Part shown: positions 1 through 10,228 of the stretch, in pieces
Layout of the letters: every line of letters begins with the position of its first letter
Numbering within the stretch: the first letter of the stretch is position 1
From: Dermanyssus gallinae
Taxonomy: Eukaryota > Arthropoda > Arachnida > Mesostigmata > Dermanyssidae
Direction: 5' to 3'
Length of the DNA: 64,000 nucleotides
Assembly (NCBI GenBank): GCA_003439945.1
Contig: QVRM01002159.1
Location: forward strand, 70,838-134,837
Notes under the pieces: generated by a model
What the model was told of the DNA's origin: nothing
Database searches by the model: none
What the model saw: only the letters and a program-made list of their open reading frames with translations
Made by a program: the position numbers and the translations under genes

Positions 1-1258
1 GATTTAGACTAAGTTATAACAGCTACAGCAACAACAAAAGCTACCAGTACAACAGCTGCAACAACAACAACAACAGCAACAGCGGCAACAACGGCAGCAA
101 TTAATGCGGAACTTGTATGGCGCACTGCTGTCGGCGCTGGTGGCGGGTCAACGTATGGATGGACCCGAGGGCGATGCGAGTATTAAGGCCAAATGATAAA
201 CAACAGTCGCCGATGATTTGATTGATACCCGCTGCCTGTCGCTCTCACCACCACCACCACCACCGCCATCTTCGTTATGACTAATCACAAATAGAGTAAG
301 AGAGCGTGGGGGGGGGGGGATTGAGAAAGAGAGACATAGCGGGGGGAAAGAAAAGGCAGGGGAAAGAGAGAGAGTGACATACGAATAGCCAAACAGATAG
401 GTAGAGAGAGACATGTTATTCAACAGACAGTCCATGCAAATGCATACTCTCGTAGCACCTCGAATTCACGCAAACAGGAGACAACGAGCGCACTGATGCT
501 GCACCACCACCACCACCTTCCTCGAATTCCGCGACTTGTTGCTTCCACGGCGGCTGCTGCTGCTGCTGCTGCTGATACTTTTATAATGAACTCACCTGCA
601 ATACTACGGCTAACACTATTACTACGGAGGCGGCGGCAAAGACGAAAATTGTACATAATTTTCTTACTGTTTAATTACGAATTGTACTGTCAATACTAAC
701 ATGATACAGTTGATGATTATGATAATTACGATGATGATGATGATGATGATTACAAACTATTGCACCTGTCACAATAGTACAATAGCTATGCTCTAGTCTA
801 CTCTCGCAAATGGGAACACAAAATAGTCAGTATGAGCGCCGAATTTTTCAACACCGGTTTAATGAAATCACCGCACTGCACCGCCTTCTCTTGGTAGGGC
901 GTTTCTCGCGCACTAACCGTGTGCGCATCCATATAGTGGTCCGATTCGCAGTCTTCGTCGACTTTCATGTTGTTTCGCTACACCACAATATAGCACAATC
1001 ACAACCTTCATGTAGTAGATGTGGACGACCACTCCGGATCCGACGGATCATGAGAGCGGTGGTTTGCGTGCATATCAATCAATAGTCTCTTGCAATAGCA
1101 GAACTGCATTCCCTTCATTTCGAATCTTACTTACGATGCTGTAATGTGCACTTATAAGCTAAGGTGAATATAACAAAAATAATTAAACACATCACTATGT
1201 AGTATTTTTGCTAACTAATATTTATTATTATTATTATTACAAATAATAATGCACTTTT
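1..1258. other. Gene-poor flank with simple repeats
   Basis: I see no supportable gene. The stretch holds CAA/CAG-rich DNA (about 20-105), a CAC/CCG-rich patch with a G-run (about 245-325), GAGA-rich DNA (about 325-410), a short GCT run (about 551-572), a GAT run (about 730-750) and an ATT run near 1220-1240. The open frames here are low-complexity translations of these tracts. Confidence 0.6.
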
Positions 1259-1376
1259 TGGGTGAGAGAGAAAACATACTCTAACGCAGTCGCGAGACGG
1301 GTAGTCTGGCACTTGCTCAATGGCGCCGATGTTGTGGGCATCATAATAAACCCACCAGAAAATCTCTCACGTAAGG
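1259..1376 (+). repeat. Interspersed repeat family X, copy 1
   Basis: This segment starts with GGGTGAGAGA and runs through a GGCGCCGATGTTGTGGGCATCAT core to an ACCCACCAGAAAATCTCT end. The same order of blocks recurs in the same orientation at about 3100-3230 with many substitutions. No coding capacity or tRNA-like boxes are visible, so it is an unnamed interspersed repeat, possibly a fragment of a longer element. Confidence 0.55.
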
Positions 1377-2808
1377 AGAGATTACGTGATTACAAGAGCC
1401 GCTACCTTCCCCTAACATTGTGACGTGCGAGGCGCTGCATTGTATAGCAACAGTCAACAACTGTACAACATTACCGTCTACACACTATAGAACGAATCAA
1501 ACTAACTAATCAGAACCGAGCGCGTACAAGGCCACCGCATTCTGCACAAAAACGACAACGTCCTCGATCGTCAAAACCATCACCACCAACGACAATGATA
1601 CCGACCAAACCTCTTTCTTCAGCCCACCGTAAGGTCAGACAGAGAGGAAGGGGAGGAGAACCGGTTGAATATTCCGGACGCTCCGTCGTCTCGGGACTGA
1701 CCAGACCATGTTTAAATATATAAATAATGGACTGCGAAGTGGTGTGAATGTTAGATCACTGGAAGTAGCGCGCTCAGTGAAGGTAAACAACACATTCTCG
1801 TGGAGAGTTCCACGAAGTCTGACCTGATGTCGTCAGACCTGATGTATGTTCCAATTATACTTAGAGGTTAAATGTTTTGTTAAAAACAATGTATACTTAG
1901 GCATATATGATCCTTGAATGAAGGTGCTTGTGACTTGACTTGACTATCCTGACTATACTGCTCTTCTGCTCGGCTGTGCAATGCACCAGGCGTAGCTAGC
2001 CGGTGTGTTCCCGTTAGGCTGAACGCTGTCCTCCCCGCGTCCTCCCGTACATTGAGGCGGAGATGCGCCGTCACAATACTACCTCAACCACTCCACTACT
2101 TTTCCTGTATGGCTTGCATGAGCAGAGCGCACTCCGCGGTCTGTACCAGGCCCGCTTCCGTTTGACAATGGTCGCGGCGATGTCCTTGATGTCCGACAAT
2201 AGGGACAGCTTTGCGAGTGTCGTCGTACAAGAGCGAGCGTAGCTGCGCCAATTGTTTTGCATGTTACAGGAAGTTCCCAGTCGAAGAGCCGCCGTGTCGT
2301 ATTTCGAACGTACGTCTGTCGTCATTCGCCTACTTACTATGGGCAGGGAGTCGCCAGTCAAAGAGCCACGCCAGCTGCGCTCTACCCGCCGCGGTAAACG
2401 TGGCGTGCGTATTTCGACGATAGAAAAAGCAGTTGTTGCAGTAGTAGTAATTGTAGTAGTAGAATTAGTAGTAGTAGTGGTGATAGTCGGAAATGATAAA
2501 TATAATATTCTAACAAACTTTCATTACACTAACGATGGCAACTACGCAAGCCTACACCGGACTACTGCGAACTGCTTACGGCTGTCATCACCCATTCATC
2601 TAGCTGGCAGCCAGCCAGCCACCTAGTATTTCTAGCCGTCTACTCTAGACGACTAGTTCTGTTAGCGTATCTTCTTCAGTCTACTTACTGCTACAAATGA
2701 TTCAATGATGTCTATTTGTGTCTAGTTCTATCTGTTCGTACACATGTAGATTGTTGCAGTCTACAGTATTCGACAACTACAACGAATACGACTATAAAAT
2801 AATAATAC
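1377..2808. other. Intergenic, no gene recognised
   Basis: I see no recognisable gene or complete mobile element. An imperfect direct repeat is visible around 2270-2430, where an AAGAGCC...GTGCGTATTTCGA-type block appears twice, and a GTA/TAG-rich tract follows at about 2435-2485. The open frames at 2071-2626 lie in these low-complexity or repeated segments and show no family motif. Confidence 0.5.
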
Positions 2809-2972
2809 TTTTCGGGCTGACCCCTAGCCAAGATTTAACGTCCTCGGGACTGCATTCCTCATTGCTTCATAGACGCCCCCCCCCCACAAATATAAATGTG
2901 CAACGGTGGGACTCGAACCCGCGCGCCATGTGTCTCCTCCGTTCGCGAGGCGCAGGCGACCGATGCACCCAC
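2809..2972 (-). mobile_element. tRNA-derived SINE, copy 1
   Basis: Read on the minus strand, this segment has a Pol III B box of GGTTCGAG form, a CGCCTCGC block and a tail ending in CAGCCCGAAAA. The order matches five other copies in this window (near 18.1, 19.5, 24.9, 43.0 and 60.6 kb). A C-run of about 10 bases replaces the CCCC block of other copies. The head is degraded compared with the copy at 60.6 kb. Confidence 0.75.
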
Positions 2973-2981
2973 TTTTCTTGA

Positions 2982-3699
2982 TATTATAGAATAAATCAAC
3001 GGTAAAGTAAGTACAACCATTATCCGTGCATCCGCATCCTGCACTTTGCGCACCCGTTTTACTTCATTCACTACACGTTTGACTAATCTTGCTACTATTT
3101 TGTTGGGTGAGAGAAAACAATTAACGCACGTTAACGCACACCCGAGGCGGGTAGCGTGGGAGACTGACTCGGTAGTGCGTGGTGGTGCCGATGTTGTTGG
3201 CATCATCCACTATCTACCCGAAGACCTCTTAGCTAGTCCTCACCTAGAGCCTCAAGATGACCACCAGACGACACAAAGCTCAGGTTTCCTGACATAGACA
3301 AATATGCGTTTCGCCATTTACTTCGCTCAGCACTATGATGACGACGACGACGATTTCCACTACTACGACTATTATAACTACAACGACTTGTTTTTACTTT
3401 CAACTTGTTGTTTTGTTGTTATCAAAGACAAATTAACTAAAAAAGTGCGCTATGCACACACGGACGCCCCTCGAGCCACCCATGCTGCCGCCTGTGAAAC
3501 TCGTCTGCAAGTGCGGCCGGCCGGTGGTCGTGTAGTGCTCTGAAACTGAACCACGAAAAAAACAGTCAGGTTCCCCAGCCCCGCATCGGCACCCGAACTC
3601 GCATCATCCGATCACCAGACACAACTTCATAGGCATACCTTTAAACGGTTGATCGAATGGCGACAGAGAAAGGGAAAAAGATAGAGGAGGAACAATATA
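2982..3699. other. Intergenic with repeat X copy 2
   Basis: I see no gene. The segment holds the second copy of repeat family X (about 3100-3230, listed separately), a GAC-rich run near 3338-3352 and otherwise unremarkable DNA up to the TA dinucleotide at which the first mariner is inserted. Confidence 0.5.
3100..3230 (+). repeat. Interspersed repeat family X, copy 2
   Basis: This is the second copy of the repeat at 1259-1376. It again begins with GGGTGAGAGAAAAC, has a GCCGATGTTGTTGGCATCAT core and ends with an ACCCGAAGACCTCT block. It is diverged from copy 1 by substitutions and small indels but keeps the block order. Confidence 0.55.
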
Positions 3700-4991
3700 C
3701 GAGGTGTGTTCAAAAAGTATTCATTTATTCATGAATATCTATTTTGTCCCCTTCAAAGTAATCCCCATGAGATATTATACACTTGTGCCAACGGTTTTTC
3801 CAATGTTCGAAGCACTTCAAAAAACCATTTTTTTTTATCTTGTTCAGCTCCTCCTTCGATGCCGTCTTTATCTCGTCAAGCGTAGCGTAACGTCGTCTTT
3901 TCATGGGCCTCTTCAGTTTAGGGAACAAGAAAAAGTCACAGGGGGCCAGATCTGGGGAATACGGTGGCTGCGGCATCATTAGTGTATTGTTTTTGGCCAA
4001 AAACTCGCGCACAAGCAACGATGTGTGAGCAGGGGCGTTATCGTGGTGCAAAAGCCAATTTTTGTTCTTCCACAAATCCGGGCGTTTCTGGCGGATTGCT
4101 TCGCGCAAATTGCGCATAACTTGCAGGTAATATTCCTTATTGACCGTTCTACCCTGTGGCAAGAACTCATGATGCACCACGCCCCTGCAATCGAAGAAAA
4201 CTGTCAGCAAAACTTTCACATTCGACCGAACTTGGCGCGCTTTTTTCGGTCTTGGTTCGTGCGGCAGCTTCCATTGAGATGATTGAGCTTTGGTTTCCAC
4301 GTCATAACCATAAACCCACGATTCGTCACCAGTTATGACCCTCTGGAGCAAATTTGGGTCGTCGCGGACAGAGTCCAACATCTCATTAGCAATGTTCATG
4401 CGATGCTGTTTTTGGTCGCAATTGAGCAATTTTGGTACGAATTTCGCGGCGACCCGTCTCATGCCCAAATCATTGATAAAAATCGAATGGCACGAGCCAA
4501 TCGATATGTTTAGGTCCTCAGCAACTTCTCTAACGGTGATTCGACGATTGGCCAATACCATTTTCTCCACTTCATTAATTTTTTCGTCTGTTGTTGAAGT
4601 GCTCGGGCGTCCGGCACGCTCTTCGTCGTTCACATCTTCTCGGCCTTCTGAGAACATTTTGTACCACCGATAAACGTTGCTTCGGTCCAAGGTAGCTTCT
4701 CCGTATGCCACAGTCAACATTCGGAATGCATCCGCGCACTTAATTTCGTTTTTCACACAAAATTTGATACAGGTTCTTTGATCCATTTTTTTGAATAGGT
4801 AAAAATCGAAGACGATCCAAAACACGTGCAAGCAAAGCAGCTGTCAACAATTAAGTGAACATTCAAAATGGCCGAGCTTGTCGGCATAAGCGAGAGACAT
4901 GAGTACCAACATAACGCCACAAAAAATCGAAATTCGAATATACGTAACCCGCGAAAATTCAAAAGTCGCGATACTTTTTGAACACACTACG
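3700..4991 (-). mobile_element. mariner transposon, copy 1 (minus strand)
   Basis: This is a 1.29-kb Tc1/mariner element flanked by TA on both sides (3698-3699 and 4992-4993). The left end, CGAGGTGTGTTCAAAAAGTA, is repeated in inverted form at the right end with two substitutions near the tip. Relative to the copy at 51.76 kb, about 33 bp just inside the 3' (left) end are missing. That loss could affect end recognition even though the transposase frame is open. Its 5' end faces the 5' end of a second mariner across only about 18 bp of (TA)n. Confidence 0.93.
3725..4786 (-). CDS. mariner transposase (D,D34D), intact frame
   Basis: This ORF encodes a cut-and-paste transposase of 353 codons, the usual mariner length, starting at the ATG at 4786. 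An upstream in-frame extension to 4831 starts at a non-ATG codon and is unlikely to be used. The N-terminal part (about residues 1-115) is the paired helix-turn-helix DNA-binding region, followed by a linker with FVPKLL in place of the usual WVPHEL. The catalytic region shows TGDESW (first Asp), HHDNAPAH (second Asp) and SPDLAPCDFF (third Asp), with 34 residues between the second and third. No stop or frameshift is visible, unlike the other two mariner copies here. It is therefore a candidate functional transposase, but activity cannot be judged from sequence. Confidence 0.93.
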   Translation of the reverse strand: MDQRTCIKFCVKNEIKCADAFRMLTVAYGEATLDRSNVYRWYKMFSEGREDVNDEERAGRPSTSTTDEKINEVEKMVLANRRITVREVAEDLNISIGSCHSIFINDLGMRRVAAKFVPKLLNCDQKQHRMNIANEMLDSVRDDPNLLQRVITGDESWVYGYDVETKAQSSQWKLPHEPRPKKARQVRSNVKVLLTVFFDCRGVVHHEFLPQGRTVNKEYYLQVMRNLREAIRQKRPDLWKNKNWLLHHDNAPAHTSLLVREFLAKNNTLMMPQPPYSPDLAPCDFFLFPKLKRPMKRRRYATLDEIKTASKEELNKIKKNGFLKCFEHWKNRWHKCIISHGDYFEGDKIDIHE

Positions 4992-5009
4992 TATATATAT
5001 ATATATATA

Positions 5010-6327
5010 CGAGGTGTGTTCAATCGTTCGCGACTTTTGAATTTTCGCGGGTTACGTATATTCGAATTTCGATTTTTTTGTGGCGTTATGTTGGTACTCA
5101 TGTCTCTCACTTATGCCGACAAGCTCGGCCATTTTGAATGTTCACTTAATTGTTGACAGCTGCTTTGCTTGCACGTGTTTTGGATCGTCTTCGATGTTTA
5201 CCTATTCAAAAAAATGGATCAAAGAACCTGTATCAAATTTTGTGTGAAAAACGAAATTAAGTGCGCGGATGCATTCCGAATGTTGACTGTGGCATACGGA
5301 GAAGCTACCTTGGACCGAAGCAACGTTTATCGGTGGTACAAAATGTTCTCAGAAGGCCGAGAAGATGTGAACGACGAAGAGCGTGCCGGACGCCCGAGCA
5401 CTTCAACAACAGACGAAAAAATTAATGAAGTGGAGAAAATGGTATTGGCCAATCGTCGAATCACCGTTAGAGAAGTTGCTGAGGACCTAAACATATCGAT
5501 TGGCTCGTGCCATTCGATTTTTATCAATGATTTGGGCATGAGACGGGTCGCCGCGAAATTCGTACCAAAATTGCTCAATTGCGACCAAAAACAGCATCGC
5601 ATGAACATTGCTAATGAGATGTTGGACTCTGTCCGCGATGACCCAAATTTGCTCCAGAGGGTCAAAACTGGTGACGAATCGTGGGTTTATGGTTATGACG
5701 TGGAAACCAAAGCTCAATCATCTCAATGGAAGCTGCCGCACGAACCAAGACCGAAAAAAGCGCGCCAAGTTCGGTCGAATGTGAAAGTTTTGCTGACAGT
5801 TTTCTTCGATTGCAGGGGCGTGGTGCATCATGAGTTCTTGCCACTGGGTAGAACGGTCAATAAGGAATATTACCTGCAAGTTATGCGCAATTTGCGCGAA
5901 GCAATCCGCCAAAAACGCCCGGATTTGTGGAAGAACAAAAATTGGCTTTTGCACCACGATAACGCCCCTGCTCACACATCGTTGCTTGTGCGCGAGTTTT
6001 TGGCCAAAAACAACACACTAATGATGCCGCAGCCACCGTGTTCCCCAGATCTGCCCCTCTGTGACTTTTTCTTGTTCCCTAAACTGAAGAGGCCCATGAA
6101 AGGACGACGTTACGCTACGCTTGACGAGATAAAGACGGCATCGAAGAAGGAGCTGAACAAGATAAAAAAATGGTTTTTTGAAGTGCTTCGAAGATTGGAA
6201 AAACCGTTGGCACAAGTGTATAATATCTCATGGGGATTACTTTGAAGGGGACAAAATAGATATTCATGAATAAATGAATAATTTTTGAAAAAACACAAAA
6301 GTCGCGATACGTTTTGAACACCATATG
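5010..6327 (+). mobile_element. mariner transposon, copy 2 (plus strand)
   Basis: This is a second copy of the same mariner family in opposite orientation, flanked by TA (5008-5009 and 6328-6329). The left end begins CGAGGTGTGTTCAA. The right end carries the inverted counterpart in mutated form, ending ...GAACACCATATG. It keeps the segment near the 3' end that copy 1 has lost. The next transposon starts only 10 bp further on. Confidence 0.92.
5214..6245 (+). pseudogene. mariner transposase, C-terminal frameshift
   Basis: The sequence is nearly identical to the intact transposase at 3725-4786 up to about residue 330. The A-run after the LNKIKK motif then differs in length, so the reading frame shifts and ends after WGLL at 343 codons instead of 353. 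The catalytic Asp residues in TGDESW, HHDNAPAH and LCDFF are all present. The motif before the third Asp is altered to CSPDLPLCD from YSPDLAPCD. The frameshift removes the normal C-terminal tail, so this copy is probably not functional. Confidence 0.88.
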
Positions 6328-6859
6328 TATATATATACAGGGTGTTGCAGGAATATTTGAAGCGCGATATACAGAATTGTAGAGCTCGTTAAAGCAAATA
6401 TTTTTTTCAATGGAACATGGTCTCTGAGAAATCGTGTTTCGGAGTGAGAGCGAAATTACTACAACTTGTGACACTAGTGTTTTTGCCCGACATAGGAGCA
6501 CAAAATGTGCTGTTGCGAGACAACCAGTCTTCCTAGACAGAAACTAAAAAAGAAATAAAATTCTCCATCTGAAGAAGATGCAATTCATCTGAAGAATAGG
6601 CCGGTCAGAAGACGCGACATGGTCGCTTAGAAGAGAATTCGCCAAAAATAAAGTTCTTTATTAGCGTTAACGCCAAATACTTTAGAATCATAACCCTACA
6701 ACCACAGCGCTCAAAACATATTCAGCCAATGCGCAATTCATGGCGATATTTTTGGTACCAAACATATGTCCATGCGAGCTGTGGTTGCGGAGTAATTACG
6801 ATTTTTCGGAGGGCATGTCGAAGATTGAGTGCATGCATAAATTACCTACTCAGATAAAT

Positions 6860-6950
6860 CGATCGGCCCGCCCCGGCCAATCCGCCGATTCTCGAAGGTC
6901 TCGAAGGTGAGCTAGTCGCGTACCGCAGTGGTGGAGTGCGGTGGCGCCAC
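6860..6950 (-). repeat. Inverted copy of transposase coding segment
   Basis: The reverse complement of this stretch matches the transposase coding region at about 8008-8097, including the ATTGGCCGGGGCGGGCCGAT core and the GCGCCACCGCAC block that encodes part of the second catalytic motif. Several substitutions and a small indel separate the two. The copy sits directly inside the left TIR, so the left arm reads as an inverted copy of the right end of the element with the segment at about 8098-8372 missing. Confidence 0.85.
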
Positions 6951-7253
6951 ATGTTAACTGCATCGATGTATCTTCGCCACCGCCTCTATCGCGCTCTAAC
7001 CACAACATCTGTATCATCATCACCATTATCAGGCATCCACACGCGGCGCACAGCTGTCATAAACATCGAAGACCACCTACGCTACCATGCGCGCCTCAAT
7101 CGACCAATCCGCAAAGAGGTGGAACATTCGAGTCTCTGGAGTGAATAAATAGACCGAGAGAGGACGGGTCCAATGCCATCTTCTTTGCGACTACGTGCAA
7201 GACGTATCCCTGTATACTGTCCTTTTTGTTGAAATCGTTATTTTTACTGTATC

Positions 7254-8333
7254 ATGATGGCCCGGTACACAATTAGAGAGAAAGTTTACATCTCTCACAT
7301 TTATGTTGAAGCACGGTGTAACGCATACGAAGCGCGACGGCTATACCAGATGCGTTACCCGGATAGACACTTACCAAGTACTAACACGTTTGTGAACATA
7401 CATCGTCACGTACGTGAAACTGGATGATACCATGGCCGTCACTACGACGCTGGTGGACCGAGGACAGCCAGAACACCAGCTATGGAAGAGCGCATCCTTC
7501 AGACAGTAGCCGATCACCCTTCAGCAAGCACGAGGAAGGTGGCCCGAAACGTTGGTGCAAGTTACAGTACCATCCACAGGGTACTAAGAGCTGAAGGACC
7601 GCACCCGTACCGACGGCAGCAGGTTCAAGCTTTGCAAAATCCAGACTACAAACAACGGTTTGACTTCTGTAGCTGGTTTCTGCAGAAAGTAGAAGCCAAT
7701 GCGGATTTCCCTGCCCCTGTGCTTTTTAACGATGAAGCTTGCTTTACACAAGGCGGTGTGTTTAATAGGCACAACATCCATGATTGGACAAGCGTGAACC
7801 CGCGTGTGACTCGCCAGCGTGGACGCCAGAGTCAATTCTCTGTGAATGTGTGGGCTGGCATGCTGAACAACTACCTCATAGGCCCACACATACTTCCTAA
7901 CAGGTTGGATGGAGAAGCATACCTTACATTTCTGAGTGAAACATTACCAGGACTGTTGGAAGGCGTTTCAGAAGGTGTTCGCGAGAGTATGTGGTTCCAG
8001 CACGACGGAGCGCCACCGCACACCACCACTCCCGTGCGCGATTACCTCAACGAGACCTTCGAGGATCGGTGGATTGGCCGGGGCGGGCCGATCGCTTGGC
8101 CACCGGGATCGCCTGATTTAACAAGTCTCGATTTTTTTCTTTGGGGCCACCTAAAGAATCTAGTCTACAGGACTCCCGTCGAATCATGTGAGAAGCTGGT
8201 CACCAGAATAAACCTCGCTGCTGATGCTGTTCGAGCAACGCCTGGCATATTTTAACAAGTCCAACAAAATCTCTGCAGGCGCTACCGAAAGTGTATAGAG
8301 GCTGGCGGAGACACGTTCGAGCAGTTACTGTAA
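7254..8333 (+). pseudogene. DD41D transposase, disrupted
   Basis: This is a transposase gene of the Tc1/mariner superfamily. An ATG at 7254 opens a frame with an N-terminal helix-turn-helix region, then the frame breaks at about 7422-7435. A long frame continues from about 7482. The catalytic motifs are FNDEACF, FQHDGAPPH and SPDLTSLDFF. Counting residues gives 41 between the second and third Asp, the signature of the DD41D or rosa group. A TAA interrupts the C-terminal region at 8253-8255. The frame then continues for 26 codons to a second stop at 8331-8333, probably the original end. All three Asp residues survive, but one frameshift and one nonsense change make it inactive as read. Confidence 0.87.
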
Positions 8334-8808
8334 GACAATAAATAGTGGTGTGTTTTCTCTAAAGCTATGAGGAGTGGTTTATCTGAGTAAGTAATTTATG
8401 CATGCACTCAATCTTCGACATGCTCTCCGAAAAATCGCAATTACTCCGCAACCACAGCTCGCATGGACATATGTTTGGTACCAAAATGATCGCCATGAAT
8501 TGCGCATTGGTTTGAGCGCTGCGACTGGCGCATTGGTTTGAGCGCATTGATTTGAGCGCTGTGAGTGGTTGTAGGGTTATGATTCTAAACTATTTGGCCT
8601 GAACGCTAATAAAGAACTTTATTTTTGGAGAATTTTGTGCTCCTATGTCGGGAAAAAACACTAGTGTCACAAATTGTAGTCATTTCACTCTCACTCCGAA
8701 ACAAGACTTCTCAGAGACCATGTTCCATTGGAAAAAATATTTGCTTTAACGAGCTCTACAATTCTGTATATCGCGCTTCAAATATTCCTGCAACACCCTG
8801 TATATATT

Positions 8809-9283
8809 CAGGGAGTTTTGTACTTCTTTCGATGTTTGATACAACTCGGCAAAAAAACAATTTCCCTATGGAGGGAGGACGCGGAAACGTCTTGTTTAGA
8901 AGTGAGGATGAAAGTTATAAAAGTCGTTATTCTGCCTTTTTTCTCCTACATAGTTGTGCGAAATCTACGTTTGCGGGAGAACCAGTCAACGCATGAAGGT
9001 ACCGATTACACCGGCGTGTTCGGAGGAAAATTCTGCACAACAAGACACTTCACTAGCTTGCGTAGCAAAAAGCCAATACACAGGTTGAGAAAAGTCATAA
9101 AAAGTCGATATGTTGTTTTGTCTTACGTTAACGCTTTTCGTGAAAAATCGTAAAATTTTTCCATTACGACCAAAACTGTATGTCCAAAAGACCACTCTCA
9201 CGCAATGGCAAATTTAATGCCCACCACTTTCGTACCAAAGTGATAATGCTGCGTTACGTAGTTGTCAAGTCACTAAGCTTTGG
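8809..9283 (+). mobile_element. MITE family M2, single arm
   Basis: This segment begins CAGGGAGTTTTGTAC, eight bases after the right end of the DD41D element. It has the blocks AACTCGGCAA, CGGAAACGTCTTG, CAGTCAACGCATGAAGG, CACTTCACTAGCTTGCG, TTACGTTAACGC and AATTTAATGCCCACC in that order. The same blocks occur in inverted and direct orientation at 61.25-62.25 kb. No coding region is present. It is a non-autonomous repeat, possibly half of a palindromic MITE. Confidence 0.75.
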
Positions 9284-10228
9284 TAATGGGTAATGCACGC
9301 ACGGCATATTCTTTGTGTTCGACGTGACCCTATACAGCTGCTCGATCAACCGTATCATTTCGGCTAATTTCCAGAATAGCGGATTCCCCTCCTTTCTCCG
9401 GTTCCTTTTTTTACAGCTCACGTGCACCATTGTGCTATGTATGCTACATCGTCTGCTTTGCTCGAGGCCTGATCGTCTTGGTCTGGCTTACCGTCCTAGT
9501 AGTATTCGTACGGCCGAGCGTCCTGCATGTTGTGTGGCTACTACTTGTGCGATGATGTGCGGCCTAGGAGCGCCTCTGAGCTCTAACCTGCGAAAAGTTT
9601 CCTGTATTGAAAATACGAGTTTTACTTTTAAAAAGAAGCGAAGTTCTACCTGGGAGGCCAATTTCTAGGCTGGGAAGCCTTCTCCTGCTGTTGGTATTAA
9701 CGATACTAAGTGCTAGTACAACGGATAGCCTAGAATCTGTGAAGGCACGTGTCCACAGATTAAAGGTCGACCGACTATCGATGATCTTAGAGCGGATGGA
9801 CGACCAGGGGACGCATTCATTCGCAAACAAGCGCACACGCAATCTCTTGTTTACCTTGCCTACAACGATAATACAGCAGCAGCAGCAACAACAACAAGCA
9901 TAGCAGCAATGGCAACAAAACGACAACAACCGCCGTGCGGCAACTGTATTATGAGAAATCGGGAGATAAAAGTAAATAAGCATGTCTCAAAAACAGCTGG
10001 CATTTTATGCCAAGAGCTACAGAAACGTTTCTTCGGGACATGACAAACTTGACAGGGGACAATTGCAAAGGAAAGCGTTGTGTTTCACCGTGTGTAGGGG
10101 CTGCTGCAATAGTTGACCCCATGGGATGCGACATAAAGCTACTGCCGCTAAAGCCGATGGAATGCCTTCGAATATCAAAACTGTAAAATAATAATAATAT
10201 TAATAATAAATTAATAATAATAATAATC
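9284..10228. other. Intergenic ending in a (TAA)n tract
   Basis: I see no recognisable gene. A CAG/CAA run lies at about 9872-9898, and the open frames around 9564-9983 read through it. The segment ends in an interrupted TAA tract (about 10187-10228), directly after which sequence homologous to the LINE family begins. Confidence 0.5.

Larger units (their letters stand above)
6338..8800 (+). mobile_element. DD41D (rosa-type) Tc1/mariner with long TIRs
   Basis: This 2.46-kb element is flanked by TA (6336-6337 and 8801-8802) and begins CAGGGTGTTGCAGG, with the inverse at its right end. The inverted repeats are very long for a Tc1/mariner element. The left arm (6338 to about 6860) pairs with the right arm (about 8372-8800), with small indels including a reiterated TTTGAGCGC block near 8510-8560. 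Beyond 6860 the left arm continues as an inverted copy of transposase coding DNA. One transposase gene, now disrupted, lies between the arms. An AATAAA signal follows its stop at about 8338. Confidence 0.9.
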
